Of a stretch of 16,522 nt of DNA, positions 1-5,860 are shown piece after piece (position 1 is the first letter of the stretch; each line of letters starts with the position of its first letter). The stretch comes from JAXHUH01 sp034211175. Its GTDB lineage: Bacteria; Actinomycetota; Acidimicrobiia; Acidimicrobiales; CAIXPF01. Under the pieces are notes generated by a model. That model saw nothing but the letters and a program-made list of their open reading frames with translations. It did not search any database and was not told the DNA's origin. A program made the position numbers and the translations under genes. Where the stretch lies: assembly GCA_034211175.1 (NCBI GenBank), contig JAXHUH010000084.1, positions 1 through 16,522 of the forward strand. The letters run 5' to 3'.

Positions 1-199
1 GGAACAGGGCGAGGCGGCTGAGGAGCCCGAGGGACCAACGAGCGAGGAACACGACATCGCAAAGCTAGCGAGGCACCGGCCGTTAGCGACGGGCGAGACC
101 ACCGTCCATGGTCACATCGTCCCGGGCGGCGCGCCGGGCGGGTGGGGGTCCGGTCCGGTCACGCCGGGTGGCACGGCGGGCGACACGGTGCGCTGCGGC

Positions 200-205
200 T
201 ACGGT
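200..205 (+). promoter_or_regulatory. -10 hexamer of a probable leaderless promoter
   Basis: TACGGT fits the actinobacterial -10 pattern TANNNT. It is followed by 7 nt and then the GTG at 213, so transcription would begin at or next to the start codon. No Shine-Dalgarno sequence precedes that GTG. No convincing -35 is seen. The stretch 1-199 upstream shows no recognisable gene. Confidence 0.4.
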
Positions 206-212
206 GCCGCCG

Positions 213-1193
213 GTGGGCACGGGAGCGGTTCGACTCGGCATCGTCGGCGCGGGGCGGGCCGCGGTGCTCCACGCCATGGCCGCGGCCCACGCGCCCGGCG
301 TCGAGCTGGTCGCGGTCGCGGGCCGAGACCGCGAGCGGACCGAGTCGTTCGCCCGACGCGCCGGGTCCGCGCTCACGACGATCGGCGGTCTCGCGGAGAT
401 CACCGACCTCGTGGTCGTGGCGACGCCGTCGTCGTCGCACCGTGCGGTGGTCGAAGAGCTCGGCGGCGGCGACGGCCCGGTCGTGCTGCTGGAGCGCCCG
501 GCGGGCGATGGCGCCGACGACACCCGCCTCCTCGCGAGCAACCACCCCCGCGTCGGGACCGCGGAGAACCTGTGGTGGGCGCCGATCGTCGTGACCGCGG
601 CCGACCGCATCGCCCGGTTCGGGTCGCTCAACCACCTCGGGGTGCGGGTCCGGGCCCACGAGCCGCCGGGTGGCGCGGCGGCTGCGTCGGGTGCCGGGCG
701 CCGGGGTGCGCTGGCCGAGCCCGGGGCCTCAGCCGTGGCGCTGGCGCTGCGCCTGATGGGCCCGCGCCGCCCGGTGACGGTCAGCGGCGCCCGGTTCCGC
801 CCGGGGACCGACGCGCCGACCTCGGCGGCGTTCGCCGTCGACCTCGACACCGGCGAGCGGGTCACGATCGATGCCGCCTGGACCGACCGCACGCCGTCGT
901 TCGACGCCCAGGCCGCCGGCCCGACCGGCGCGGTGCGCGTCGAGCTGCTGCCCGAGCCCCACGTCGAGCAGAACGGCCGCGACGTGCCCTCACCCGCCCC
1001 GGCGATGGGCTCCGACCCGCCCGAGCTGGAGCGCTACGGCTACGTCGGCCAGCTGATGGCGGCGCACCGCTCGGTGGTGCGCGCCGGCGAGGCCCCGCTC
1101 GGCATCGAGGTCGCGGTCACGGTGGCCGGGGTGCTCGACGCCGCGACCCGCTCGGCCGCCGACGGCGGTGCCGCGGTCACGATCGAGAGCTGA
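213..1193 (+). CDS. Gfo/Idh/MocA-like oxidoreductase with divergent active site
   Basis: Predicted NAD(P)-binding protein of 326 residues, close to the 330-380 usual for the family; cytosolic. The Rossmann fingerprint LGIVGAGRAA lies at residues 8-17, followed by alanine-rich strand-helix repeats and VVVATPSSSH, the usual position of the (T/P)xxxH segment. In this family the catalytic lysine sits in an E-K-P motif; here it is E94-R95-P96. The later D-x-G-x-H motif reads E169-P-G-A-S173. Both key positions are therefore changed, and the protein may bind nucleotide without standard dehydrogenase chemistry. Start: an ATG at 108 would add 35 Arg/Ala-rich residues ahead of the fold, so I prefer GTG 213, which sits 7 nt after a -10 hexamer; GTG 204 is also possible. 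It stands alone, with a long spacer downstream. Substrate unknown. Confidence 0.75.
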   Translation: MGTGAVRLGIVGAGRAAVLHAMAAAHAPGVELVAVAGRDRERTESFARRAGSALTTIGGLAEITDLVVVATPSSSHRAVVEELGGGDGPVVLLERPAGDGADDTRLLASNHPRVGTAENLWWAPIVVTAADRIARFGSLNHLGVRVRAHEPPGGAAAASGAGRRGALAEPGASAVALALRLMGPRRPVTVSGARFRPGTDAPTSAAFAVDLDTGERVTIDAAWTDRTPSFDAQAAGPTGAVRVELLPEPHVEQNGRDVPSPAPAMGSDPPELERYGYVGQLMAAHRSVVRAGEAPLGIEVAVTVAGVLDAATRSAADGGAAVTIES

Positions 1194-1217
1194 CCGCCGA
1201 GGACTGAAGGCCGGGTC

Positions 1218-1243
1218 CGACGGCCGAGGATCGACGGTCGAGG
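1218..1243 (+). repeat. Degenerate 14-bp-period direct repeat
   Basis: CGACGGCCGAGG (1218-1229) recurs as CGACGGTCGAGG (1232-1243), one mismatch apart. Related CCGAGGA words occur at 1197 and 1244. This is low-complexity spacer following the oxidoreductase gene; no function is evident. Confidence 0.5.
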
Positions 1244-1414
1244 CCGAGGACCAACGGCCTGACGACGCCTGGCCGGCGACACACGACGGCCGACGTCCAA
1301 CGTCCGACACTCGGGCGGGCCGACCACGGGTCGGCTGGCGATCGGGTACCGGACCCGTCGATCCCCGACGCGGGTTCCACCACATGTGGGAACGCGCCGG
1401 GCCGGGCGAACGGC

Positions 1415-1452
1415 GCGCCGGTGCCGCCGGGAGGGAACGGCGGCACCGGCGC
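1415..1452. terminator. 14-bp perfect hairpin, probable terminator or RNA structure
   Basis: The arms 1415-1428 and 1439-1452 are perfectly complementary over 14 bp with a 10-nt loop (GGGAGGGAAC). No T-tract follows on either strand. It lies 221 bp after the oxidoreductase stop, far for a simple terminator but the strongest hairpin in the spacer. It could equally be part of a non-coding RNA. Confidence 0.5.
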
Positions 1453-1492
1453 TCGTCCTCGGAACACGTCTCGAACCTGCGTCCCGATGCCT

Positions 1493-1512
1493 GTTGTTCC
1501 AGCCGGAACAAC
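1493..1512. promoter_or_regulatory. 20-bp dyad, candidate operator
   Basis: GTTGTTCC-AGCC-GGAACAAC is a perfect 8-bp inverted repeat with a 4-bp spacer. It is AT-richer than its surroundings, as operators often are. It lies about 95 bp upstream of the EF-G2 -35 hexamer and abuts a second dyad at 1511-1534. Confidence 0.45.
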
Positions 1513-1534
1513 GTGCCCGTTCCTTTCGGCACGT
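1511..1534. repeat. 7-bp inverted repeat next to the dyad
   Basis: ACGTGCC (1511-1517) and GGCACGT (1528-1534) are complementary with a 10-nt loop. The element shares its first two bases with the preceding dyad, so as RNA the two hairpins would stack or compete. Confidence 0.4.
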
Positions 1535-1570
1535 CCCGGCGATCGATGAGCAAACGCGGCGCGAACGTCA

Positions 1571-1593
1571 CGAAAAGAGGGGTCTTCCGACCC
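1571..1593 (-). terminator. Small GNRA-loop hairpin with T-rich tail
   Basis: Read on the - strand, GGGTC-GGAA-GACCC (1593-1580) is a 5-bp stem with a GNRA-type tetraloop, followed by CTCTTTTCG. That is the only T-run after a hairpin in this spacer. No - strand gene upstream of it is known, so it may end antisense transcription arising in the EF-G2 gene, or be chance. Confidence 0.3.
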
Positions 1594-1605
1594 GCTCGGA
1601 ACTCA

Positions 1606-1634
1606 TTGCCGGCACCCCGGGCCACGGATAGTGT
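1606..1634 (+). promoter_or_regulatory. Promoter of the EF-G2 gene
   Basis: -35 TTGCCG (1606-1611), a 17-bp spacer and -10 TAGTGT (1629-1634) make a good housekeeping-type promoter. Transcription would start near 1641, giving a leader of about 60 nt that ends in a strong AAGGAGG ribosome-binding site at 1685-1691. The word TAGTGTCGGCC that begins at the -10 also occurs at the mca promoter. Confidence 0.6.
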
Positions 1635-1701
1635 CGGCCGCCACAACAGCGTCGATCCGACGTCCACATACCCCCCGCCGGAGCAAGGAGGGCTGCTCGC
1701 C

Positions 1702-3762
1702 GTGAGTCGCATCACACCCGAGCGCATCCGCAACATCGTCCTCGTCGGCCACGGGGGTGCGGGGAAGACAACATTGGCCGAGGCCATGTTGTTCAGAGCC
1801 GGCGCCGTCAACCGCATCGGCCGGGTCGAGGACGGCTCGACGGTCCTGGACAGCGACCCCGAGGAGCGCGAGCGGGGCTCGTCGCTGTCTCTGGCCCTGG
1901 CGCAGTTCGAGTGGCGCGACCACAAGATCAACCTGATCGACACGCCCGGGTTCCCCGACTTCATCGGCGAGGTCCGCGCCGCGCTGCGCGTCGCCGACAT
2001 GGCGGTCTTCGTGGTGAGCGCGGTCGAGGGCGTCGAGGTCCAGACCGAGATGATCTGGCGGATGGCCGAGGAGCTGTCCGTCCCCCGCATGGTGTTCGTC
2101 AACAAGCTCGACCGCGAGCGCGCCAGCTTCGAGCGCACGCTCGACGACCTCCGCGAGCGCTTCGGCGCCGGCGTCGCCCCGCTCGAGCTGCCGATCGGCA
2201 TCGAGAGCTCGTTCCACGGCGTCGCCGACCTGCTCACCGACCGGGCGTTCCTCTACGACGACGGGAACCGCTCCGAGGCCGACATCCCCGACGAGATGGA
2301 GGAGCTGGAGCACCGGGTCCACGACAACCTGGTCGAGGGCATCGTCGTCGCCGATGACGCGCTGTGCGAGCGCTACCTGGAGGGCGAGAAGATCTCGCTC
2401 GAGCAGCTCGAGAAGACGCTGACCGCCGGCATCATCGACGCCAGCGTGTTCCCCGTCGTGTGCGGCTCCGCCACCGGACCCATCGCCGTCGACCGCCTCC
2501 TGGACCTCGTCTGCGAGGTCGGCCCCTCGCCCATCGACCGGCCCGGCGACACCGTCATCGCCGCCGGCGAGGAGATCACCGTCGCCCCCGACCCGAACGG
2601 CGAGCCCCTCGCCTTCGTGTTCCGCACCATCGCCGATCCCTACGTCGGGCACGTCTCCCTGTTCAAGGTCATCTCCGGCGTCGTCAACGCCGACGACCAG
2701 CTCGTCAACACCCGCAGCTCGGTGGTCGAGCGCCTCCACGGCATCAGCTCGCTGCGCGGGTCCGAGCAGACCCCGGTCGACCAGGTCGTCCTCGGCGACA
2801 TCGCCGCGGTCGCCAAGCTGAACGACACGATGAGCGGCGACACCCTCGCCCCCCGCAACAAGCCCGTCGTCGTGCCGCCGATCCGCTGGCCCGAGCCCGT
2901 GCTGTGGTCGGGCATCGTCGCCCGCACCCAGGCCGATGACGACAAGCTCGCGGACGCGCTGCACCGCCTCCTCGACGAGGACCCGACGCTGCGCCTCGAG
3001 CGCAACGACGAGACCCACCAGATGATCCTCGGCGGCCTCGGCGAGACCCACCTGCGCATCAGCCTGGAGCGGCTCCAGCGCAAGTTCGGCGTCGGCGTCG
3101 ACACCGAGGACGTGCGCATCGCCTACCGCGAGACGATCACCTCCGCCGCGGAGGCCGAGGGCAAGCACAAGAAGCAGTCGGGCGGTCGCGGCCAGTACGG
3201 CGTCGCCTTCCTGCGGGTCGAGCCGCTCGAGCGGGGCGGCGGCTTCGAGTTCGTCGACGCCATCGTCGGCGGCGCCATCCCCCGCCAGTTCATCCCCGCG
3301 GTCGAGAAGGGCATCGCCGAGACGATGGAGTCGGGCGGTGTGCTCGGCTTCCCCGTCGTCGACGTGCGGGTCACCTGCTACGACGGCAAGTACCACTCGG
3401 TCGACTCGGACGAGATGAGCTTCAAGATGGCCGGCCGCCTCGGGTTCCGGGCCGCGTGCGAGAACGCCGACCCGGTGCTGCTCGAGCCGGTGTCGCGCCT
3501 CGAGGTGACCGTGCCGTCCGAGCAGCAGGGCGACGTGATGGGCGACCTCAACGCCCGCCGGGGCCGCGTCCAGGGCACCGACACCGCCCCAGGCGGCGAG
3601 CAGACGATCATCGCCACGGTGCCCGCGGCCGAGTTGCTGCGCTACGCCATCGACCTGCGCTCGATCTCCGGTGGCCGGGGCCGCTTCACCGTCGCCCACG
3701 ACCACTACGACACGGTCCCCACGAACCTGGTCGACAAGATCCTCGCAGCTCAGGAGGAGTGA
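1702..3762 (+). CDS. fusA2: Elongation factor G-like protein (EF-G2)
   Basis: Translational GTPase paralogue of EF-G, 686 residues, with all EF-G domains and acting on or near the ribosome in the cytosol. G1 is GHGGAGKT (16-23), where canonical EF-G has GHIDAGKT; G3 is DTPG (80-83), G4 NKLD (134-137) and G5 CGSA (from 254). In switch I the usual ERGITI is ERERGSSLS (from residue 55), with Ser61 in place of the Mg-coordinating Thr. Domain IV keeps KKQSGGRGQYG (about 492-502), and a later segment reads YHSVDSDEMSFKMAG. The divergent G domain with conserved domain IV is typical of the FusA2/EF-G2 group, in which a mycobacterial member was reported to bind guanine nucleotides without ribosome-stimulated GTPase activity. 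Start: GTG 1702 has AAGGAGG 10 nt upstream and puts G1 at the expected place. It lies outside any str operon, which also argues for a paralogue. Confidence 0.93.
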   Translation: MSRITPERIRNIVLVGHGGAGKTTLAEAMLFRAGAVNRIGRVEDGSTVLDSDPEERERGSSLSLALAQFEWRDHKINLIDTPGFPDFIGEVRAALRVADMAVFVVSAVEGVEVQTEMIWRMAEELSVPRMVFVNKLDRERASFERTLDDLRERFGAGVAPLELPIGIESSFHGVADLLTDRAFLYDDGNRSEADIPDEMEELEHRVHDNLVEGIVVADDALCERYLEGEKISLEQLEKTLTAGIIDASVFPVVCGSATGPIAVDRLLDLVCEVGPSPIDRPGDTVIAAGEEITVAPDPNGEPLAFVFRTIADPYVGHVSLFKVISGVVNADDQLVNTRSSVVERLHGISSLRGSEQTPVDQVVLGDIAAVAKLNDTMSGDTLAPRNKPVVVPPIRWPEPVLWSGIVARTQADDDKLADALHRLLDEDPTLRLERNDETHQMILGGLGETHLRISLERLQRKFGVGVDTEDVRIAYRETITSAAEAEGKHKKQSGGRGQYGVAFLRVEPLERGGGFEFVDAIVGGAIPRQFIPAVEKGIAETMESGGVLGFPVVDVRVTCYDGKYHSVDSDEMSFKMAGRLGFRAACENADPVLLEPVSRLEVTVPSEQQGDVMGDLNARRGRVQGTDTAPGGEQTIIATVPAAELLRYAIDLRSISGGRGRFTVAHDHYDTVPTNLVDKILAAQEE

Positions 3763-3770
3763 GCCCGACG

Positions 3771-3838
3771 GCGCCCCGCACCCGGCGCCCCGCACCCGGC
3801 GCCCCGCACCCGGCGCCCCGACCCGGCGTCGGGACCCG
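3771..3838 (+). repeat. 14-bp tandem repeat, about five units
   Basis: GCGCCCCGCACCCG is repeated exactly three times (3771-3812). A 13-bp copy lacking one C follows (3813-3825), then a degenerate copy (3826-3838). It begins 8 bp after the EF-G2 stop. The last two units form the hairpin described separately. Copy number may vary between strains. Confidence 0.85.
3817..3833 (+). terminator. Hairpin after EF-G2, probable terminator
   Basis: CCCGAC (3817-3822) and GTCGGG (3828-3833) pair perfectly around a 5-nt loop, 55 bp after the stop codon. There is no T-tract, as is common in GC-rich actinobacteria. It separates EF-G2 from the promoter of the next small gene. Confidence 0.45.
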
Positions 3839-3867
3839 GTCGCAGCGGCTGACGGCGGTCACAGCGC

Positions 3868-3873
3868 TACAGT
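3868..3873 (+). promoter_or_regulatory. -10 hexamer of a leaderless promoter
   Basis: TACAGT is followed by CGTCCC and then the ATG at 3880, the geometry expected for a leaderless mRNA. The same hexamer with nearly the same spacer (CGGCCC) precedes the M20 peptidase gene. No Shine-Dalgarno sequence is present. A CTGACG 13 bp upstream is too close to be a good -35. Confidence 0.5.
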
Positions 3874-3879
3874 CGTCCC

Positions 3880-4047
3880 ATGACCGGCCGCGTGACGCCG
3901 AAGCGCCCGCCGCACGAGCGTGGGCAGGACGACCGCCTGCCCACCCTGCGCGAGCGCCAGCCGTGGGTGTGGATCGTGGCGGTGCTGGCCGTCGCCTCCC
4001 TGCTGCTGGGAGTGGTCGGCACCGCCCTGGCCGTCTGGCTCGGCTGA
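3880..4047 (+). CDS. Small single-pass membrane protein, 55 residues
   Basis: I do not recognise the family. The predicted protein has a polar, basic N-terminus (residues 1-28, starting MTGRVTPKRPPHERG) and one hydrophobic segment from W29 to about L54 (rich in V, A and L, flanked by Trp residues), ending directly at the stop. The positive-inside rule suggests a cytoplasmic N-terminus. Support for a real gene comes from the clean charge/hydrophobic split, high third-position GC and a leaderless-type -10 six bases before the ATG. A hairpin follows 9 bp after the stop. It is too short for homology to be judged by eye. It might modulate a membrane complex, but nothing here identifies a partner. 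Confidence 0.65.
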   Translation: MTGRVTPKRPPHERGQDDRLPTLRERQPWVWIVAVLAVASLLLGVVGTALAVWLG

Positions 4048-4056
4048 GCCCACCCG

Positions 4057-4075
4057 GCCCGCCGCCGTCGCGGGC
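4057..4075. terminator. Bidirectional terminator hairpin
   Basis: GCCCGC (4057-4062) and GCGGGC (4070-4075) form a perfect 6-bp stem with a 7-nt loop. It lies in the 48-bp gap between two convergent genes, so it can serve both strands. Confidence 0.45.
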
Positions 4076-4095
4076 GCGCCCCGCTCCCGGCAGGC

Positions 4096-4767
4096 TCAGC
4101 CGTCCGCCGTCGGCAGCGTGAACAGGTCCTCGAGCAGCGCGAGCTCACCGTCGTCCGGCGGCCCGAGCGCGGCGTAGCTCGGCCCACCGACCGTCCACAC
4201 TGCGAACGACTCGGCCAGGTCACCCGACCCGGCGGCGAAGTCGTTGCCGCCCCCGTCGACCCACCACTCGCTCTCGTCGATGCCCCGGGCGACGGACCAT
4301 CGAGCGCGGTCGGCGTCGTCGAAGTACACGGCGTCGAGCGCGTGGGCGACCTCGTGGGCCAGGGTCATGGCGAGGTCGGCGGGCTCGTGCGCGTCGCGCA
4401 CGTAGATCTCGACTCGACGCTCGCCCGACCACGTCCCGCCGAGGAGGTCGTCGCGCCCGGCGCTGAACGTGACCGTCCAGCCGGGCAGCAGCTCCTCCCA
4501 CTCGTAGTCGACCAGGTCGAGCACGGCGTCGGCGTCGAAGGCCCGTTCGGCGACCAGGGACCGCTCGACGTCGATCGTCGCACCGTCCTGGACCACCGCG
4601 GGGACCGCGTCGACGGCGGCCGTCGCCCCGGAAGCGGACAGCCCGTCGGATCGGGACGCGGGCGCGCCCGATGGAACGGCACCGGGGTCGCCGACGAGCG
4701 CGGCGAGCGACAGCAGGGCGCCGAGGAGGACCGTACGGACGAGCCACCGCCGGAGGAGCAGATCCAT
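4096..4767 (-). CDS. Exported HExxH zinc-metalloprotease-like protein
   Basis: Predicted secreted or membrane-tethered protein of 223 residues. The N-terminus has basic residues (RR at 6-7) and a hydrophobic stretch (about 8-25) ending in small residues, consistent with a signal peptide. A low-complexity Ala/Ser/Gly linker runs to about residue 58. The core contains TLAHEVAHALD, with H138-E139-x-x-H142 as the zinc site and Glu139 as catalytic base. A downstream DLAESFAVW puts Glu186 at a typical distance for the third ligand of a gluzincin-type metallopeptidase. No exact family is recognised. Natural substrate unknown; wall or extracellular protein is the natural guess. ATG 4767 is chosen because it places the signal peptide at the N-terminus. 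It diverges from the kinase-like gene at 4927 and converges on the small membrane protein gene. Confidence 0.75.
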   Translation of the reverse strand: MDLLLRRWLVRTVLLGALLSLAALVGDPGAVPSGAPASRSDGLSASGATAAVDAVPAVVQDGATIDVERSLVAERAFDADAVLDLVDYEWEELLPGWTVTFSAGRDDLLGGTWSGERRVEIYVRDAHEPADLAMTLAHEVAHALDAVYFDDADRARWSVARGIDESEWWVDGGGNDFAAGSGDLAESFAVWTVGGPSYAALGPPDDGELALLEDLFTLPTADG

Positions 4768-4775
4768 GCCCCTGA

Positions 4776-4804
4776 CGGGTAACAGCGTTCGTCCGACCGG
4801 TCAG
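4776..4804 (-). promoter_or_regulatory. Candidate promoter of the HExxH protein gene
   Basis: On the - strand, CTGACC (4804-4799) matches four of six -35 bases. A 17-bp spacer separates it from TACCCG (4781-4776), 8 nt before the ATG. This would give a leaderless or nearly leaderless message. The -10 is weaker than others in this window. Confidence 0.3.
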
Positions 4805-4926
4805 TGGCCCCTTCGTCCCCCCGCAGATGCCCTCCCGGGCCCATCGTCCCGCCCCCCGGGACCGAGGACCCACCTCCCGCCGTTGCGGCGCGTCGTCGGC
4901 GCAGCCCCGGACGCGAGACTGGCGCC

Positions 4927-5772
4927 GTGAGCACCACCGGCCCGCCGCTGCCCGACGATGAGGCGTGGCACCGTGCCGGCGTTGCGGGCGCCGAAGAGCT
5001 CCACGCCGGCAAGCAGTCCCGTGTCTTCGCCGCGTCGCTGGCCGGCACCGACGTCGTCGTGAAGCTGACCGACCGGCGCGCGTGCGACCGGGCCACGCTC
5101 TCCTCGAGGATGGAGGCCGTCCTCGCACTCGCGCGGGAGCTGCCCGTCGTTGTCGCACCAGTACGGCTGGACGATGAGCTCATCCGACCGATCGCCGACT
5201 GGTGGATGACGGCCACACCGTTCGTCGCCGGCGGCCCGCTCGACGTGACCGATCCGGGCGATGCCCACCTGATGGGCGTGACGTTGGCCCACCTCCACGA
5301 GGCCCTGGCACGGCTGCCCGTCCTGGCGATCCCGACGGTCGCCGCGCTCGACGCCGTGCCGGGTGTCGCCGACCGCACCGGCCGGCAGCTGCTCCACGGC
5401 GACTTCAGCGATCAGAACGTGCTCGCGACGTCAGCAGGACTGCGGGTCCTGGACTTCGACGACTGCGGCTACGGCCCGGTCGAGTACGACGTCGCCAACT
5501 CGCTCTACATGGTGCTCTTCGACGCCGAGGTCACCTCACGACCGGATCAGTACGAGGCGTTTCGCCCGCCGTTCCTGCGCGGATACGCACACGGCGCCGG
5601 ACGCGAGCTGGCCGACGCGGCGGTGGACGCGCTCATCGGAGCGCGCATCACCGCGTTGGGCTGTTGGCTCGACGACCTGCCGAGCGCGCCCATCGGCATC
5701 CGGACGTCCTCACCGGCCTGGCTCGACACCTTGCGGTCGTTCGTCCGATCGCACGGTCCGAGCGCCCGCTGA
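4927..5772 (+). CDS. APH-family phosphotransferase (aminoglycoside/choline kinase fold)
   Basis: Cytosolic kinase-like protein of 281 residues that would transfer phosphate from ATP to a small molecule. Visible motifs are the ATP-binding lysine in DVVVKLTDRR (K46), the catalytic loop LLHGDFSDQNVLA with D159 and N164, and the metal-binding DFDDCGYGP (D176, D178). These are the Brenner-type motifs of the phosphotransferase enzyme family (APH). The family covers aminoglycoside, homoserine, choline, fructosamine and macrolide kinases, and the window does not tell which; a resistance role should not be assumed. Start: GTG 4927 leaves a normal N-terminus and lies 6 nt after GAGACT, a weak leaderless -10. 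The open frame continues upstream to 4804, but that part is Pro/Arg-rich spacer. It is monocistronic, with tail-to-tail spacing of 86 bp to the next gene. Confidence 0.85.
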   Translation: MSTTGPPLPDDEAWHRAGVAGAEELHAGKQSRVFAASLAGTDVVVKLTDRRACDRATLSSRMEAVLALARELPVVVAPVRLDDELIRPIADWWMTATPFVAGGPLDVTDPGDAHLMGVTLAHLHEALARLPVLAIPTVAALDAVPGVADRTGRQLLHGDFSDQNVLATSAGLRVLDFDDCGYGPVEYDVANSLYMVLFDAEVTSRPDQYEAFRPPFLRGYAHGAGRELADAAVDALIGARITALGCWLDDLPSAPIGIRTSSPAWLDTLRSFVRSHGPSAR

Positions 5773-5825
5773 GCGGCGCGCCGAGGTCGGGGATGAACGC
5801 GACCCGTCCGCCGGGCGTCAGCCCA

Positions 5826-5860
5826 AGCTGAACGCAGCTCGACCGCGCTGAACGCAGCTC
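5826..5860. terminator. Tandem hairpin repeat between convergent genes
   Basis: GCTGAACGCAGCTC occurs at 5827-5840 and again at 5847-5860. Each copy folds: AGCTG-AACG-CAGCT (5826-5839) and GCTG-AACG-CAGC (5847-5858). The second copy overlaps the stop codon of the - strand gene. The position between converging genes suggests a double terminator; the identical loops suggest recent duplication. Confidence 0.5.

Larger units (their letters stand above)
1374..1602. promoter_or_regulatory. Cluster of eight GGAAC/GTTCC half-sites
   Basis: GTTCC occurs at 1374, 1496 and 1519; GGAAC occurs at 1389, 1434, 1461, 1505 and 1598. Two pairs face each other as palindromes: 1374-1393 (arms 10 nt apart, with CCACATGTGG inside) and 1496-1509 (4-nt spacer). 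At this base composition roughly half a match would be expected in 230 bp on both strands. The cluster ends just before the EF-G2 promoter, so an array of sites for a dimeric regulator is plausible. GGAAC is also the -35 core of many ECF sigma factors. Confidence 0.4.
1194..1701. other. 508-bp intergenic region upstream of EF-G2
   Basis: No convincing gene lies here. The EF-G2 frame happens to stay open across the whole stretch, but the predicted peptide is Arg/Pro-rich and unlike any EF-G N-terminus. The region holds, in order, degenerate repeats (1218-1243), a palindrome (1374-1393), a 14-bp perfect inverted repeat (1415-1452), an 8-bp dyad (1493-1512), a 7-bp dyad (1511-1534), a small hairpin with a T-rich tail on the - strand (1571-1593), a promoter (1606-1634) and a Shine-Dalgarno sequence (1685-1691). 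Local base composition is less GC-rich than the flanking genes around 1490-1610. Confidence 0.7.

Noticed and set aside
108..212. ATG 108 as start of the oxidoreductase
   Set aside because: It would add 35 Arg/Ala-rich residues before the Rossmann strand. GTG 213 has a leaderless -10 and gives a family-like N-terminus.
1434..1483. ECF sigma promoters built on GGAAC
   Set aside because: GGAAC at 1434 and 1461 is followed by CGTC after 15 and 14 bp, short of the usual 16-17 bp, and no gene follows at a suitable distance.
1471..1486. LexA-like SOS box (TCGAAC-N4-GT..)
   Set aside because: Only the left half fits; the right half reads GTCC rather than GTTC, so the dyad is not present.
1168..1701. 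Long N-terminal extension of the EF-G2 protein
   Set aside because: The frame is open, but the peptide is Arg/Pro/Gly-rich with no EF-G homology. A strong promoter and AAGGAGG site lie inside it, directly serving GTG 1702.
1603..3795. 730-codon antisense frame opposite EF-G2, and similar long shadow frames on both strands
   Set aside because: Long open antisense and out-of-frame stretches are normal in GC-rich DNA. The peptides are Asp/Val/Gly- or Arg/Pro-rich repeats without domains, while the opposite frame encodes a clear protein.
4927..5772. Calling the APH-family protein an aminoglycoside-resistance gene
   Set aside because: The motifs define only the broad kinase fold; many members act on housekeeping metabolites and no resistance context is present.
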